Source: Hexactinellida sp. DTS-2022 | Lineage: Eukaryota > Porifera > Hexactinellida | Direction of reading: 5' to 3' | Assembly (NCBI GenBank): GCA_028753945.1 | Contig: JAPNXP010000002.1 | Coordinates: forward strand, 12,400,001-12,464,000 | Length of the DNA stretch: 64,000 bases | Shown here: positions 11,850-23,051 of the stretch, one piece after another | Numbering within the stretch: the stretch's first letter is position 1 | Layout: every line of letters begins with the position of its first letter | The notes under the pieces: generated by a model | The model's database searches: none | Told to the model about the DNA's origin: nothing | The model's input: only the letters and a program-made list of their open reading frames with translations | Made by a program: the position numbers and the translations under genes

Positions 11850-12092
11850 ATGCACAAACTAAAACACATGCCCAAAACAAAGAAGCAAACGAAACATATT
11901 GGGCCTTACACGGTGTCGAAAGTAACAGAAAGCCATGTTACAAATTCTAAAACACACTTAGGAGCCAAGAAGGACAAAAACATTCCAATCCATATCACAA
12001 GACCTTACATCGAAAGATCCTCTAGTCCCAAGAATGCTAAGAAAGTAAGCATCGTTACTAGCATAGGAATCAACACCTCACAGGTAAATTAA
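11850..12092 (+). pseudogene. integrase C-terminal GPY/F module
   Basis: The frame contains 'KQTKHIGPYTVSKVTESHV' and then 'NIPIHITRPYIE', the pattern of the GPY/F module found at the C-terminus of Ty3/Gypsy and Ginger1 integrases. It is in the right order and on the right strand relative to the zinc-binding exon (8802) and the core (9912). All three pieces therefore look like one gene of about 3.3 kb that was later split by introns and by the foldback element. The last codons end at 12092 with taa. Confidence 0.65.
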
Positions 12093-12495
12093 TTGTGATT
12101 GAGTTGTTATTTATAAAATTAAATAGTGTTAATGTTAATATATTCCATTTTTAGCTTAGTGGCGGATCCAAGGGGGGGCAGGGGGGCATTTCCTCCCCCT
12201 GAATTATGACCTGCCCCCCCCCCTCTATTGCCCATCAGCAGGATCTTAGTAGATGTGGGGGGCGAGCTTCTTATTCGTAAATCCGTATTAATTAACCGTG
12301 TTCGTACTAACGAGGTTCTAATGTTGTAGTATAATACGTATGTATTGATTTAATAATAATAATAATAATTATTATTATTATTCAATAGAGCAATTCGTCG
12401 AAGCTCTCCAGAAACTCGGCCATGAAAGCTCCGATAGCGTAAGAGATGCTTTGAACAAAGGAGACAAACATAGGAAAAAATCTGTCTAGGGAAAA

Positions 12496-12948
12496 TTGTC
12501 AATTACTCTTTTTGGAAAAAACAAGGCTACTAAGCGCGATTCTCTCAGCTCCAAATGGAGATTGAATAGAGGAAACTTTCAGCATCTCATAAAGCAAATG
12601 ATCAATACACGTAAGTCTATCATTCCCTTTGATGTATCCCAATTGGCAGTAGAGCATATCATTACTCAGTTAGTATCTGCTAGCTCATATCCTGACACTG
12701 TAAAGCTCAGTAAGATGAGTTTGATTGAGTTCGATTTCAGTTTTCCTAGTTTACAGCGAGACGTATCGAATAATAGTTTGCTAGGTTTATTGGCATATGG
12801 TTGCGATGACTGCAAACTTTACGGTCTGATGTCTAAGATAGCTTCTTCTCCTCCCAAAACAGGGAGGACTGATAGCCATTGTTGGTCATTCATAAACTGT
12901 AATAATAATCTATGGTTAGATGCAATTAAAATTTTCAGCTTAGAGTGA
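12496..12948 (+). pseudogene. unrecognised 150-codon reading frame
   Basis: An open frame of 150 codons with ordinary amino-acid composition. It contains a central Cys/His region (YGCDDCKLYG...DSHCWSF) but no domain I recognise. It lies on the same strand as, and about 1.1 kb before, the DDE transposase remnants at 14.0-16.2 kb, and could be the N-terminal part of the same element. That is inference from position only. Confidence 0.35.
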
Positions 12949-13315
12949 CCGCTTGTTAGTTGTGAGTTCATGCTAGTGGATTACAAACTCCACGACCAGT
13001 CGAAAAAGTTTAGTTGCTGTCTAATGGAGTCAATGCAATGGATTCGACTAATCAGGCGAAATTGTAACTTAGTGGAAGCATGGATTTAGTTCAAAACATT
13101 AGTTATCGGATATTAAAGCTATTCGGGAATTCATATATAGCTATCACAGGCCAACAACTAGATTTATTCACTAGCTTTATTCTAACCTGTCGAGAAAGTT
13201 CAGATACTTTAAGCATGAATCTCTGTACCTAAATTGCATCATACCTCTTCTTCTTCAGATCAACAAGTCCCGAGATTTTCATCTACCGATGACCCGCATC
13301 CTGAAATTGATATTA

Positions 13316-13751
13316 CAGTCGAAATCGGATTATTTTGTCCAATTCTTTTCATGGATATTCGACAAAAATACTCCGATAAGACAAATAAACCCGGTGGGAT
13401 ATCCATGTAAAATGGTATATATACCGTATTTCCCCGGTGAGCAGCCGGGGGCTTGAATAAGCGCCGGGTCAATAAAAATTACATTGGTATGATAAAATTT
13501 ATACACATTAGTTGATCACTGATATGTATTTCCATTGATTTTGGCAACTTCGGAAGGCATATTGTTGGTGGAAACCATTAGAACCGTCCTAAATATTATA
13601 TTCTGGATTTTCTCAAAAATTTCAGGATAATTTTGGACCATGAAAACAATAAGCGCCGGGGCGCTTATTCGGGGAAATACGGTATATCATAATTTTCCTC
13701 GATTATTAGGACAAAATAGTCCGATAAAACAAAATAATCCGATTTCGACTG
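13316..13751. mobile_element. pogo/mariner-type MITE, family CAGTCGAAATCGG
   Basis: Terminal repeats cagtcgaaatcggattattttgtc and its inverse, with TA on both sides (13314-13315 and 13752-13753). A second MITE (13424-13682) has inserted inside it, so the original element was only about 180 bp long. Confidence 0.85.
13424..13682. mobile_element. MITE with TA duplication, nested
   Basis: Terminal repeats ccgtatttccccg and cggggaaatacgg with TA duplications at 13422-13423 and 13683-13684. The interior reads gcgccggg...cccggcgc-like blocks. It belongs to the same broad family as 8279-8519 and is younger than the element it interrupts. Confidence 0.85.
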
Positions 13752-14034
13752 TACCTCCAAAATCCCCGAGTCCAAATTGCTAGTGCCATCAGTAGAAGAC
13801 AGTACTCTGGGTAATGGAGTCATAGTTGAACAATCCGTGGTTAGTGAGGAAATCTATGGTGAATTTTTGCTAAGTGGAATGGAATAAAAAAGTGTTACAC
13901 TAATTCATGGAGACTCTGTAGTATTTTCTAAAGATTGAACCAATTTATTTAGTTCAAAAATAGAGGGAAATTTTGTGTGTGTTCTTTCTTTTCAATATAA
14001 AAAGGTTAATAAACTTAGTAGCAGAAAACAAAAT

Positions 14035-16200
14035 AGCTGTTTTTTAGAGCTAAAGCAGCGTGTAAGTTTAAAGATTGTTTTGAATTTACATTTGTAATAT
14101 AGAAAGAGCCGTTGGAGTGTAAAATTGGTGATAATATTATTGTGGAGTATGTAGCTTATGGAACCTTATCTGGAAAGCATTTCGATAATACAACTGTGCA
14201 CTCACGAAATTTATCACATTGGCATAGGTTAGAAGTAGCTATAGGGGTAACAGATACATCTGTACATGCTTTATTTCTATGATCAATTTGATTCTGTAGA
14301 GAATACAAACATAGCACTTAATTATGGTAACCTTAATAAGGTTAGAAGTTCTGCAGTTCTGCGAAAAGCTAAATTTCATTTATCTAGTTTACAGAGGTAT
14401 TCTAATGATAACCGGACTGAGTTAATTAGCTTACAACAGTATTATAGAAATAGTGTTAGTGGCCTTCATGTTAGAGGTTACATACAGTCATTAAGTCATA
14501 ATCCTTTAATTGTACATAGTATGTACACTGAAGATCAAATCAAAATATTGAAATTGTTTTAAGATACAATAATTGTTCTTCACTTAGATGCCACAGGATC
14601 AATTGTTAGGAAATAGAACCCTCACTAAAGAAAGTATTCTATTACGCTCTTACTGTAAGACATCCTACTTACTCCACTAGTCCAATTCCACTAACAGAAA
14701 TGATTAGTTCAGGACACACCAGTGCTGAAATAAGTTTTCTTTGCACAAATAGTCCCTTGATGCAAACAAAATACTGGGCGATCTAAACATTTCACAAGTT
14801 GAAACAGATTTCAGCTGGGTTTTGATACACAGTTCTTGTAGTATTTTTCTCAAGTGTGATATAGATACTTATCTCCATAAGTGTTGGAATATGGTAGATG
14901 TAAATTCTGCAGTTAATGAGACGGACTTTAAAGTAATTCTTCACTTATTTTCGGCTCATTTAATGCACAGCATAGGATTTCATATAAATAAAAAATTCAA
15001 ACTACAAAAAGATGTGAGAATACTGTTTTTACATTGTATCGGATTTATTGTACGCGCTGTTGAAATGACAAGTATCAATAATTTATTCCAAACTTTATCC
15101 ATTGTATTTATGAGTAGTCTTTAAGTGCAATAGTAAAGACACTTACTCATTTGTTAGAAGCATACATTAGTAATGAACCCGTAAACTCTTTAGAGACAAA
15201 TGAATATTTGGTGGAAGAACGCGAACATATGGATTATAATCATATTGGTAGTGATAACAAGGATAGTAAACATACAGAGAAAAATCCCTTTTCGGCAAAA
15301 TTTTTGTAAATATTGCAAAAATTGCAAATCTTCGATCAACAATAATCCAGGAAAAAAATGCAGATCCAAATCCTTGTTATAATCCTGAGCTCATAGAAAT
15401 TAATAGAATACAGTGGAACCTCTATAAGTGGGGGAGCTGGGACGGGGAAAATTTCAATTGCCCCCCATTCCCCGGTTATAAAATTCAATTGGAAAAACAT
15501 TATATATGCTATATTATACAAAGTATTCATATAACACACACATTAATGCACGTTATAGTTATTATTTGTATATTATGACAATTTAGTTAACTGCTGATCT
15601 ACACTAGGTGATTTCTTCTAAAAACATCAGAGTAGATCAATCGAAAATATTTTTTCTGTAGAACTTTAGAGTCGATTTATTGGAAATATTGTATTATTTT
15701 ATAAGAATCATGTTAGGATTTGTCCATTCCCCCCATTTATGGAGGTTGTTTTGTATGCAGATAAAAACTCCTTGAAATTTATGGTCCCCCATTTCCCACT
15801 TCCCCGCTTATAGAGGTTCATTTGTATGGATATATACGAATATGGTAAAAAAATTCCCCACTTATGGAGGTTCCCCATTTATAGAGACCCCACTTATAGA
15901 GGTTGCACTGTACTTGTTAACATTCTATCTACCTATATTATCTTTGTGGAGTGGAATCATCTTAGGACCTATTAGTATAGCGAATAAGAACAAGACTAGC
16001 ATCTTTAGCACCGCTATTGTGGAGAATTGGATGCGTATAGTTAAGTAAATTAAATATTTTGGAATCCAAAACTAATTTGAGGCCTGGAGATTTGATACAA
16101 TTGCTATATCCTGGTATAGTAAGTAGGTTATCAGCATTTCAATTTGCCTTTCAACCTCAGCGAATAAGATATTTTAAGATCATAAAAGAGTAGAAATAGT
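14035..16200 (+). pseudogene. DDE transposase of MULE/NOF-like type, heavily decayed
   Basis: Several frames on the plus strand form one decayed gene: 'ACKFKDCF' and 'HFDNTTVHSRNLSHWHR' (14060-14230), a helical block with 'RGYIQSL' (14266-14560), then 'IVLHLDATGSIVRK' (about 14571-14613), 'VFYYALTVRHPTYS' and 'PLTEMISSGHTSAEIS' (14636-14740), 'YLHKCWN' (14870), and a region reading 'LSLWSGIILGPISIAN' and 'LRPGDLIQLLYPGIVSR' (15911-16150). DATG...YYAL...EMISS is the catalytic-region pattern I know from NOF-type and related invertebrate transposases; the family name is tentative. Many stops and shifts are present. A pogo-type MITE (15411-15910) splits the gene, and the frame picks up again directly behind it. 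Confidence 0.6.
15411..15910. mobile_element. pogo/Tigger-type MITE, 500 bp
   Basis: Begins cagtggaacctctataag and ends cttatagaggttgcactg, flanked by TA (15409-15410 and 15911-15912). The inside is full of degenerate copies of 'cccacttatagaggtt'. TIRs of this form and TA duplication are typical of the pogo/Tigger branch. Confidence 0.9.
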
Positions 16201-16559
16201 TTGGAAGAGGAAAGTTTTGAAGAATGGTCACGAAAAAAGAAAGTGTATTGCGGTTATCTACAACCTAAATCATAGGAATTTCAAACATTTAAGAAGAAAA
16301 AAGTTGAGTATATAAGCAAAATATGTAAATTAAGCGTAAATTAGTCCCATGAAAATGTGAAAAGTTATCTAGTTTGCGTACGTAAACTGCATCAAAGGTT
16401 ATGCGAGTGGCCCTATAATTACACATGAGAAAATAGTTGAGACGGGATTAATACGATGTGTACTACCAAGCTTTCGTCCCCCACATACAGACTGGCAGAT
16501 TTCTACGTGTAAAAAGTGGAAGTTTCACTTTCGCGAGGATAATGAAGAAAATATATTTA

Positions 16560-17330
16560 GTTATTCGGCAAACTTGACTCAATATATAATTGGCGATGGA
16601 AATTGTTATTTCTCGACAACTCTTATCTCATCACTGGTAGTCAAGATTTCCATGCAGAGTTTAGGGAGCCAATAATTGATAATGTGCTAGGTGACCTAAG
16701 TATGAGCTGCAATAAATATTTACGAACAAAATATGTTTATACGCAGGATACAGGGGCGTAGCCAGGGTTTTGTATTGGGGGGGTCCTGAGCGAGTGAAGC
16801 GAGCCAGTAACAGGGTCTGGGGGCATCGCCCCCAGCGATTTGCGGTACGAGAAACTCTATTGCAGTAATCTCTACCCATTAACAAATGTTTATTATATAA
16901 TAATAAACATGATAATTAACAGACAGTAATCAAGTACTATTAAGTAGACCCTATGTATGTTTTTTGAGGTACTTTTGAAACATGAATAGTCCTCTGTTTT
17001 TTTATTACTAATGAAAAAAAATCAGTCTGACAGATTGGGGGGATCCTAGGACCCCAGGACCCCCCCTCCCTACGCCACTGGCAGGATAATTATCGAAATG
17101 TACAAGACTGGGTTAACAAAACAGGAATGAGGAAGAATGGGATATGGGCTACAGATCTTGAACTCTTTGCAACTGCATTGTTATTTAATATAGATATCTG
17201 GGTATTCTTGGGTCCGTTAGGAAAACGTTGGATTGGATTTTTAGTGATTGGATCAACTTTTGAATTATTGAAGGCGCCAACCCCAAAAGGCATATATATA
17301 TATACGAAATATTTGGAATCATTATGCATA
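16560..17330 (+). pseudogene. OTU-type cysteine protease domain, split by a MITE
   Basis: The frame reads 'YIIGDGNCYFSTTLIS', the catalytic Asp-Gly-Asn-Cys-Tyr-Phe box of OTU deubiquitinating proteases, then after one shift 'ITGSQDFHAEFREPIIDNV' (16635-16685). After a 330-bp hAT MITE (16751-17080) the frame resumes with 'VQDWVNKTGMRKNGIWATD' and 'LELFATALLFNIDIWVF' (17098-17200), the conserved middle of the OTU fold (the WATDLE block). The catalytic His should follow at the end, but the sequence runs into a minisatellite at 17385. The domain directly follows the DDE transposase on the same strand. It may be its C-terminal part or a second gene of the same element. Confidence 0.75.
16751..17080. 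mobile_element. hAT-type MITE CAGGGGCGTAGCC, 330 bp
   Basis: Starts caggggcgtagccaggg, ends ccctacgccactg, and is flanked by an exact 8-bp duplication gcaggata (16743-16750 and 17081-17088). It is inserted inside the OTU coding sequence, which continues on both sides. Confidence 0.92.
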
Positions 17331-17384
17331 ATTATGAACCTATTATTTCTGTTAAATTCGAAAATAAAAGTTAATTAATTTTTT

Positions 17385-17615
17385 AATGGGAAAATTCCAA
17401 AAATACTCAAGTTTTTAAAAAAATTCCAAATATACTCAACTTTTTACTGATACTCAAATATAAAATTAGATCTTTCCGAATCTACTCAAGTTTTTCAAAA
17501 TAATTCCAATTTTACTCAAGTTTTTCAGAATAATTCCAATTCTGCTCAAGTTTTTTCAATAAATTCCAAATCTACTCAACTTTTTAGTAAATTCACAGAT
17601 CTACTCAAGTTTAGA
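17385..17615. repeat. minisatellite, left inverted array
   Basis: About nine degenerate units of 25-30 bp with the core aattccaaatctactcaagttttt. The same unit occurs inverted at 19500-19745, so the two arrays form the arms of a 2.3-kb inverted structure that encloses the Helitron pair. Confidence 0.8.
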
Positions 17616-17629
17616 AAGGCTATATTTAG

Positions 17630-18499
17630 TCTATCTTATATAATAAATCACAATGTTTTTGTGTTTGTTTGTTTGTGTGTTTGTTCAGAATTGATTGAGG
17701 AACTGGTAAAAGCTATAGACCTAAAATTTGGCAGTGGGGTGGGAAATACTGTATGTACAAACAAGTTCAATATCTAAAAAGATATTCACATCTTCCATCA
17801 CAAAAGGTGTCAAAACCTTTAGCCAATTAAATTCGAGGGTTGTTCCAGTATGGATTAGCGCCATCATTTCAATTAATATAATTGAATGCTTTAGTGTCTG
17901 TCAAATGTTAAGTGTGCATTATGGAATACTGAGAAAGTAATCTAATTGATCGAGGGAAGTTCAGGCATCTAATCAGTTATTTGTGTTCTGTCCATAGACT
18001 CCTTAAGTAAAGGACTGGAACGTCGCGATCTCGGGGGTTTTAACTTGAGTCTGAGAGGCTCCAATTATATAAATTGATAAAGCATTAAGTTTCCGGTCTC
18101 CAAATGTGATTTTTGGAATATAGGGGTAACTTTTGGCACCCGTAAATAATTTGGGATTTTCACTCAAAATTTCTCACACCTCGACAAGTTATGACGTCAT
18201 TGTCACATTTCGAGAACCCTGAAAAGTCACTTAATCGCACATAATTCGCGCACTCTAAGAGATAAAAATCTGAAAATTTACTAGAACATGCACATTAATG
18301 ATGCGGAAACTTTGGTCACACCAGATTACCGATATGATAACTCATTATCACATGATGACTTCATCACTAAAATTTCACATTTTTTTATTTGACTATTTAG
18401 GCCTATTTACGCTTTATAATCAATGTTAGAAGTGTATAAACCACACACCAACCTCGAAGCAGTTGGTGTGTGGTTGGGTTCTGCCGCCAAGTACGCTAG
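17630..18499 (+). mobile_element. non-autonomous Helitron, plus-strand copy
   Basis: The proposed 5' end is tctatcttatataataaatcac followed by a gt-rich stretch, in keeping with Helitron starts (TC). The 3' end reads gtacgctag|t at 18496-18500, matching the required CTAG followed by host T. Before the end lies the hairpin aaccacacaccaac / gttggtgtgtggtt (about 18438-18474). The 3' half (17993-18499) is mirrored by the neighbouring copy and is also related to 45466 and 63666. No Rep/helicase gene is present. Confidence 0.6.
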
Positions 18500-18537
18500 T
18501 ATCTATATAGATTGATGCAACAGTATATCTATATAGA

Positions 18538-19063
18538 CTAGGGCGCCTCGCTTGCTAGGTCGCTTTGCGGCAGAACCCAACCACACACCAACTGCTTCGA
18601 GGTTGGTGTGTGGTTTATACACTTCTGACATTGATTATAAAGCGTAAATAGGCCTAAATAGTCAAATAAAAAAATGTGAAATTTTAGTGATGACGTCATC
18701 ATGTGATAATGAGTTAGCTTATCGGTAATCTGATTTGACCAAAGTTTCCGCATCATTAATGTGCATGTTCTAGTAATTTTTCAGATTTTTATCTCTTAGA
18801 GTGCGAATTATGTGCGATTAAGTGACTTTTCAGGGTTCTCGAAATGTGACAATGACGTCATAACTTGTTGAGGTGTGATAAATTTCGAGTGAAAACCTCA
18901 AATTATTGACGGGTGCCAAAAGTTACCCCTATATACCAAAAATCACATTTGGAGACCGGAAACTTAATGCTTTATCAATTTATATAATTGGAGCCTCTCA
19001 GACTCAAGTTAAAACCCCCGAGGTCGCGACGTTCCAGTCATTTATTTAAGGAGTCTATGGTTC
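18538..19063 (-). mobile_element. non-autonomous Helitron, minus-strand copy (tail to tail)
   Basis: This is the inverted partner of the 17993-18499 sequence. On the minus strand it ends gcgaggcgccctag|t at 18538, with the hairpin of gttggtgtgtggtt type just inside. Only 38 bp (18500-18537) separate the two 3' ends. Similarity to the left copy fades beyond 19063, so its 5' part is missing or replaced. Confidence 0.6.
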
Positions 19064-19499
19064 TGTCTGTCTAGCCATACATTTATTACATTCCATTGTG
19101 TTATTTGATATCAAATTATTATCAATCAATACAATAACTTCTCCACATCCCAAAGTTAGGGGTCCACTGGTACAGTTTCTTAGTGATATTTAATTTTATA
19201 TTTGGAATTGGTATATTATTATACACGGACAAGCTTATATATCTAGAAAATTATCTGTTCAAATTTTGCATAAATATCCAAATTATTTAATCTGTCCTTA
19301 TAGAAACCTGTAGCTAGGATCCACGGATATAAATAGACGGCTAGAGGCCAACCATCAAGAACGACATTTAATTTGAACAGCAGATGCTTTAAATACAAGC
19401 GAGGGACGTATGCCCGAGTACAAGTTGTAAGGACGCGCGTAGAGCAGACGAGCAGATTGTACTAATAAATATTTTTTGTGGTTGGGATCTCCATACTAG
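19064..19499. other. non-coding spacer
   Basis: AT-rich sequence between the Helitron pair and the right minisatellite. No coding or repeat structure is evident. Confidence 0.4.
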
Positions 19500-19745
19500 T
19501 TTCAATAATCCAATAAAACTTGAGTATATTCGGAATAATCCAATAAAACTTGAGTATATTTGGAATAATCCAATAAAACTTGAGTATATTTGGAATAATC
19601 CAATAAAACTTGAGTATATTTGGAATAATCCGGTAAAACTTGAGTATATTTGGAAAAACTTGAGTATATTTACAAATTAGTTGAGTATTGTTGAGTATAT
19701 TTGGAAATTTTAAAAAAACTTGAGTATTTTTGGAATTTTCCCATT
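19500..19745. repeat. minisatellite, right inverted array
   Basis: About six clean 30-bp units with core aataatccaataaaacttga followed by gtatatttgg, then degenerate units. It is the inverse of the 17385-17615 array. The open frame running through it on the minus strand is only the repeat translated and is not a gene. Confidence 0.9.
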
Positions 19746-20843
19746 TTTTAATTGAACAAGGTAGATTTTGAGAAGAGTTGCAATAGTTTACCACAATATG
19801 TAGATGTACTATCCTCTTATATTTAATGGCGCCCTTTTAATATCGTATCAGTGATTGGAATTCATGCATATTATCATTAATGTGTTAATTAAATCCTAAA
19901 CCAATAAACTAGTTCTCTCTTTGTTTCCATGTTTCTACTAAGTAGTTCTCTACCTTTTATAGAATAACTTTGGTTATCTCGATATTTTTATCTCATATAA
20001 GCATTACTAATATTTGTCACCATTTTAATATCATGCACTCGTTGGTGAGTCATATTCTGAGATAATATTATATTATGTTGCTTTACATTTATATGAGATT
20101 CACCCTCTTTAAAAGGCAAATACGTATATTTGGAGAGAAGGAACATCGGCACAAGTAAGATCATTCAGATGGAAGTTACGCAGATTATGGAAATGAAAAA
20201 AATCTGGAGTTGCTTAAAATACCTGACATAGTACCATAATATTGTTAATATGTCTGATTCTTTTCTTAATGAATATTGTATTCCAAATACTTGTATATTT
20301 GAAGTTGTTTGTATTATGTAAGGTATTGCAATCGTGTTTACAGAAGGTAATCACTAATCCTGATATAATTAGGAAGTGCAGTCATGAATTATTCTTCAGA
20401 GGTACTAAAAACTTTAATTCTTGTGAACACTGTGACGCAAATAAAATAAATTCTTATCAATAGTATTAGTATTAAGGTTGACAACATATTCTACATTATG
20501 TATGCAAATCATAATTGTAAGCCGATTTTAGTGAAATTTATGTTAATAATATTTTTTCAAAAATAAATATTTTGTTTTGAAATTTACATGACAGGTTGTC
20601 ATAGGTGAGATAGACATATAATCAAAAGGAAAATTTGATATAACGAATAATTTTTGAGTTATCATGGAAAAACCTAGGTCTAAATTTGAACGAATATTGC
20701 TAAGTCATCTTCAGGAATTTTTGGCATGATATATGGGTTGTCACAACTTTCATCTCCCCGCTGATGTGATAATTTTTCACTTACAGCGAGTTCTTTTTGA
20801 GTTATTAGCATAAACGTGAGGTCTGCGAATCCGCCGCTAAGGT
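19746..20843. other. non-coding stretch
   Basis: No recognisable gene. A 73-codon frame at 20242-20463 ends in a Cys-containing tail (CSHELFF...CEHCDA) that vaguely recalls a transposase zinc region, but I cannot support a call. Confidence 0.35.
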
Positions 20844-20851
20844 AACACTCG

Positions 20852-21151
20852 TAGGGGCGGCGCCAGCACAGCCCCCTTGGGGGGGGGGGGCGGACCAATG
20901 CACTGGAGGGGCAAACCCAACAGTTTAAAACATTCCAAAAATTCACAATCAAACCAAAATCGATATTTTTAATGATAAACTTAGTTAAATACTCTGTCGT
21001 ATAAATTATAATAGTATAAGGTGAGGGATCTTATCAAAACAGCTAATTATGAACTCCCAATCCAAGGCGTATAGCATTTCCGCATTAACATTAAGTACTC
21101 CTATATCAAACAAGCGAGTTCCCGCCGCCCCACCCCCTCACGCCGCCACTG
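20852..21151. mobile_element. hAT-type MITE, 300 bp
   Basis: Ends taggggcggcgcc and ggcgccgccactg-like (cacgccgccactg) with an exact 8-bp duplication aacactcg at 20844-20851 and 21152-21159. Confidence 0.88.
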
Positions 21152-21277
21152 AACACTCGTTATAACTTTCTATAATGATGTGATTAGTTGAAATGGATAA
21201 ATATTGCATATAGAACATTAAAAATAGTAAAGACATTCAAAACAGGTAATTAAGTCAGATATTGTTTCACATCAGCA

Positions 21278-21414
21278 GGGACGGCGGGAGGGTGGGGCCT
21301 GTGCGCTACCTGAATTTCAGCGTGCCCAAACTCAAATCCCACCTAAGGTGGGGAATTAATGTTAGTGTGCCCACTTGAGGTAGGCTGTGCGCCACCTGTG
21401 CCCTCCACTGCATA
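21278..21414. mobile_element. hAT-like MITE serving as LINE target
   Basis: Starts cagggacggcgggaggg and ends gtgccctccactg. Flanks cacatcag and cataccag agree in most but not all positions. Its right half lies inside the 87-bp duplication created by the LINE insertion, so the MITE is the older of the two. Confidence 0.5.
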
Positions 21415-21450
21415 CCAGCGTCTCAAAACAATATATAATAGCACATTTAT
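21364..21450. repeat. 87-bp target-site duplication, left copy
   Basis: The 87 bases from agtgtgcccacttg to gcacatttat are repeated without any difference at 23052-23138. They flank the LINE exactly: the LINE tail begins at 21451 and its truncated 5' end stops at 23051. Confidence 0.93.
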
Positions 21451-23051
21451 AATAATAATAATAATAATAATTAGTGCAGGGTAATAAAAGTACAGACAGT
21501 AATGTGTTCTGCCTAATAAAAGGCCTAAAGCACGTCAAGAATCAGTTCAATCTAGTTTAAAAAGTTAAGTTAAATGAACAGGTATACAAAATCCGTGGGG
21601 AGTGTCACATGAGCAACTGGGTAGATTTCTTTCATCCGTCCAGTACTGGTCTAGTCTTCCTTTGAAGGTAGATATTGATGGAGCTAAAACAATATTATTA
21701 GGCAATTTGTTCCATATTCTTAATGTCCTCTCTGTAAAAAAATTTGATCTAATTCTAGACTTGGGTGGTTTCTCAGTTGGAGGCAGCAAGACTAAAGAGT
21801 GTCCTCTAGACCGATCTAAGGATAAAGATCTTAGTGTGGGCGGTAAAATAAAATTACACGAAGTCATCCCATTTAGTAACTTCCATATGAATATTAAGTC
21901 ACCTCTTCTTCTTCTATTTTCTAAACAGATCAAACACAGCTTGAGCATTCTCTCTCTGTATGGAAGATGGGACAACGTTTTCACACATCTAGTAGCCCTT
22001 CTTTGAATGTTCTCAAGCTTCAGGATATCCGATTTTAAAAAGGGGGACCATATAATACTTGCGTATTCAAGCTTTGGCCTTATAAAAGTCTTGTAAAAAG
22101 TTTTAAAAATGTCCGGTGTTATAAGAATATATGTTCTTTGGAACAAGCCAATTAGTCTGTTTGCGCTGAACGAAACTTTTGCTACGTGATCAGAGAAAGA
22201 AAGTCTGTTGTCTATCCACACGCCCAAATCTTTGACTAAATTACTCCCTTCAATTTCATTTGAGTTGATGAAGTAAGGCAACTTGGGATTTGATTTTCCA
22301 ATATACAAGGCTTGACATTTATCAAGGTTTACAGACATAAAATTTAACTCAGACCAAGTAACGATATCAACTAAGCTATTTGATAACGATGCATGGCCTT
22401 GAGAAAAAAGTGAGTTGCAGTATAACTTGGTATCGTCGGCAAAGGATGAAATATGTGTGAAATCATCCAACTTAAACAAACTGTAATCTGAATTAGAAGG
22501 AAAATCATACATATACACCAGAAATAATAAAGGGCCCAGTACCGATCCTTGCGGAACGCCACTCGAGACTCTGGACCAGTTTGAAAAAGAACCACCAATT
22601 CTAACACGTTGTTTCCTTCCAGATAAATATGATTCAAACCAATTTAAAAGATTTCCTCTTATACCAATGCATTCCAGCTTGTCAATTAAAATACTATGTT
22701 GAACTTTATCGAAAGCTTTCTCAAAGTCGATATATACAACGTCTGTGGGCCGCCCCATGTCAATTGCTAGTGTCCACTCATCAATTACTTCTAATAAACT
22801 GGTTACGCATGATTTCTTAGGCAAAAATCCATGCTGCTTGTCATGAATTAAGTTGTTGGAAAGCAGGTGATTAAGAATAGTAGGTTTGATTATGGTTTCT
22901 AATAATTTGACCACAACAGAGGTTAGGGAAACAGGTCTATAATTCTTGGCAAGAACTCGTGACCCTGTTTTATGAATAGGTACAATATCTGCCAACTTCC
23001 AATCCTCAGGTAGTATACCAGATTTAATGCTTCCGGAAAAAATAATGAATA
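21451..23051 (-). mobile_element. 5'-truncated LINE (CR1/L2-type)
   Basis: The element is 1,601 bp long and lies on the minus strand. Its 3' end is a run of aat/att triplets (21451-21473), as in CR1/L2-type LINEs that end in short repeats instead of poly(A). It contains the reverse transcriptase ORF and a 3' UTR of about 110 bp. Upstream parts (endonuclease, ORF1) are missing, as expected for 5' truncation. The 87-bp direct duplication and the intact ORF indicate a young insertion. Confidence 0.88.
21565..23051 (-). CDS. reverse transcriptase of a CR1/L2-type LINE (5' partial)
   Basis: An uninterrupted frame of about 494 codons is open to the truncation point at 23051; no true start is needed. 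Counting from the TTG at 22995, it shows the RT fingers motif 'NYRPVSLTSVVVKLLE' (18-33), the first catalytic Asp in YIDFEKAFD (D90), the block SGVPQGSVLGPLL (145-157), and the active site FADD (185-188). After it come the thumb and a C-terminal region with 'RPKLEYASIIWSP', 'ENIQRRATR' and 'RSRGHS', typical of the CR1/L2/jockey group. All catalytic residues are present. The protein would copy element RNA at a nicked target in the nucleus. This copy lacks the endonuclease and promoter, so it cannot move by itself. Confidence 0.92.

Noticed and set aside
8802..12092. LTR retrotransposon around the integrase
   Set aside because: No LTRs, gag, protease or reverse transcriptase on either side, and intron signals inside the integrase.
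19462..19794. 110-codon protein with NILKFYWII repeats
   Set aside because: A translated 30-bp minisatellite; no start context and no relatives expected.
20242..20463. Small protein with a Cys-rich tail
   Set aside because: Too short and without a full zinc motif; no link to a neighbouring gene.
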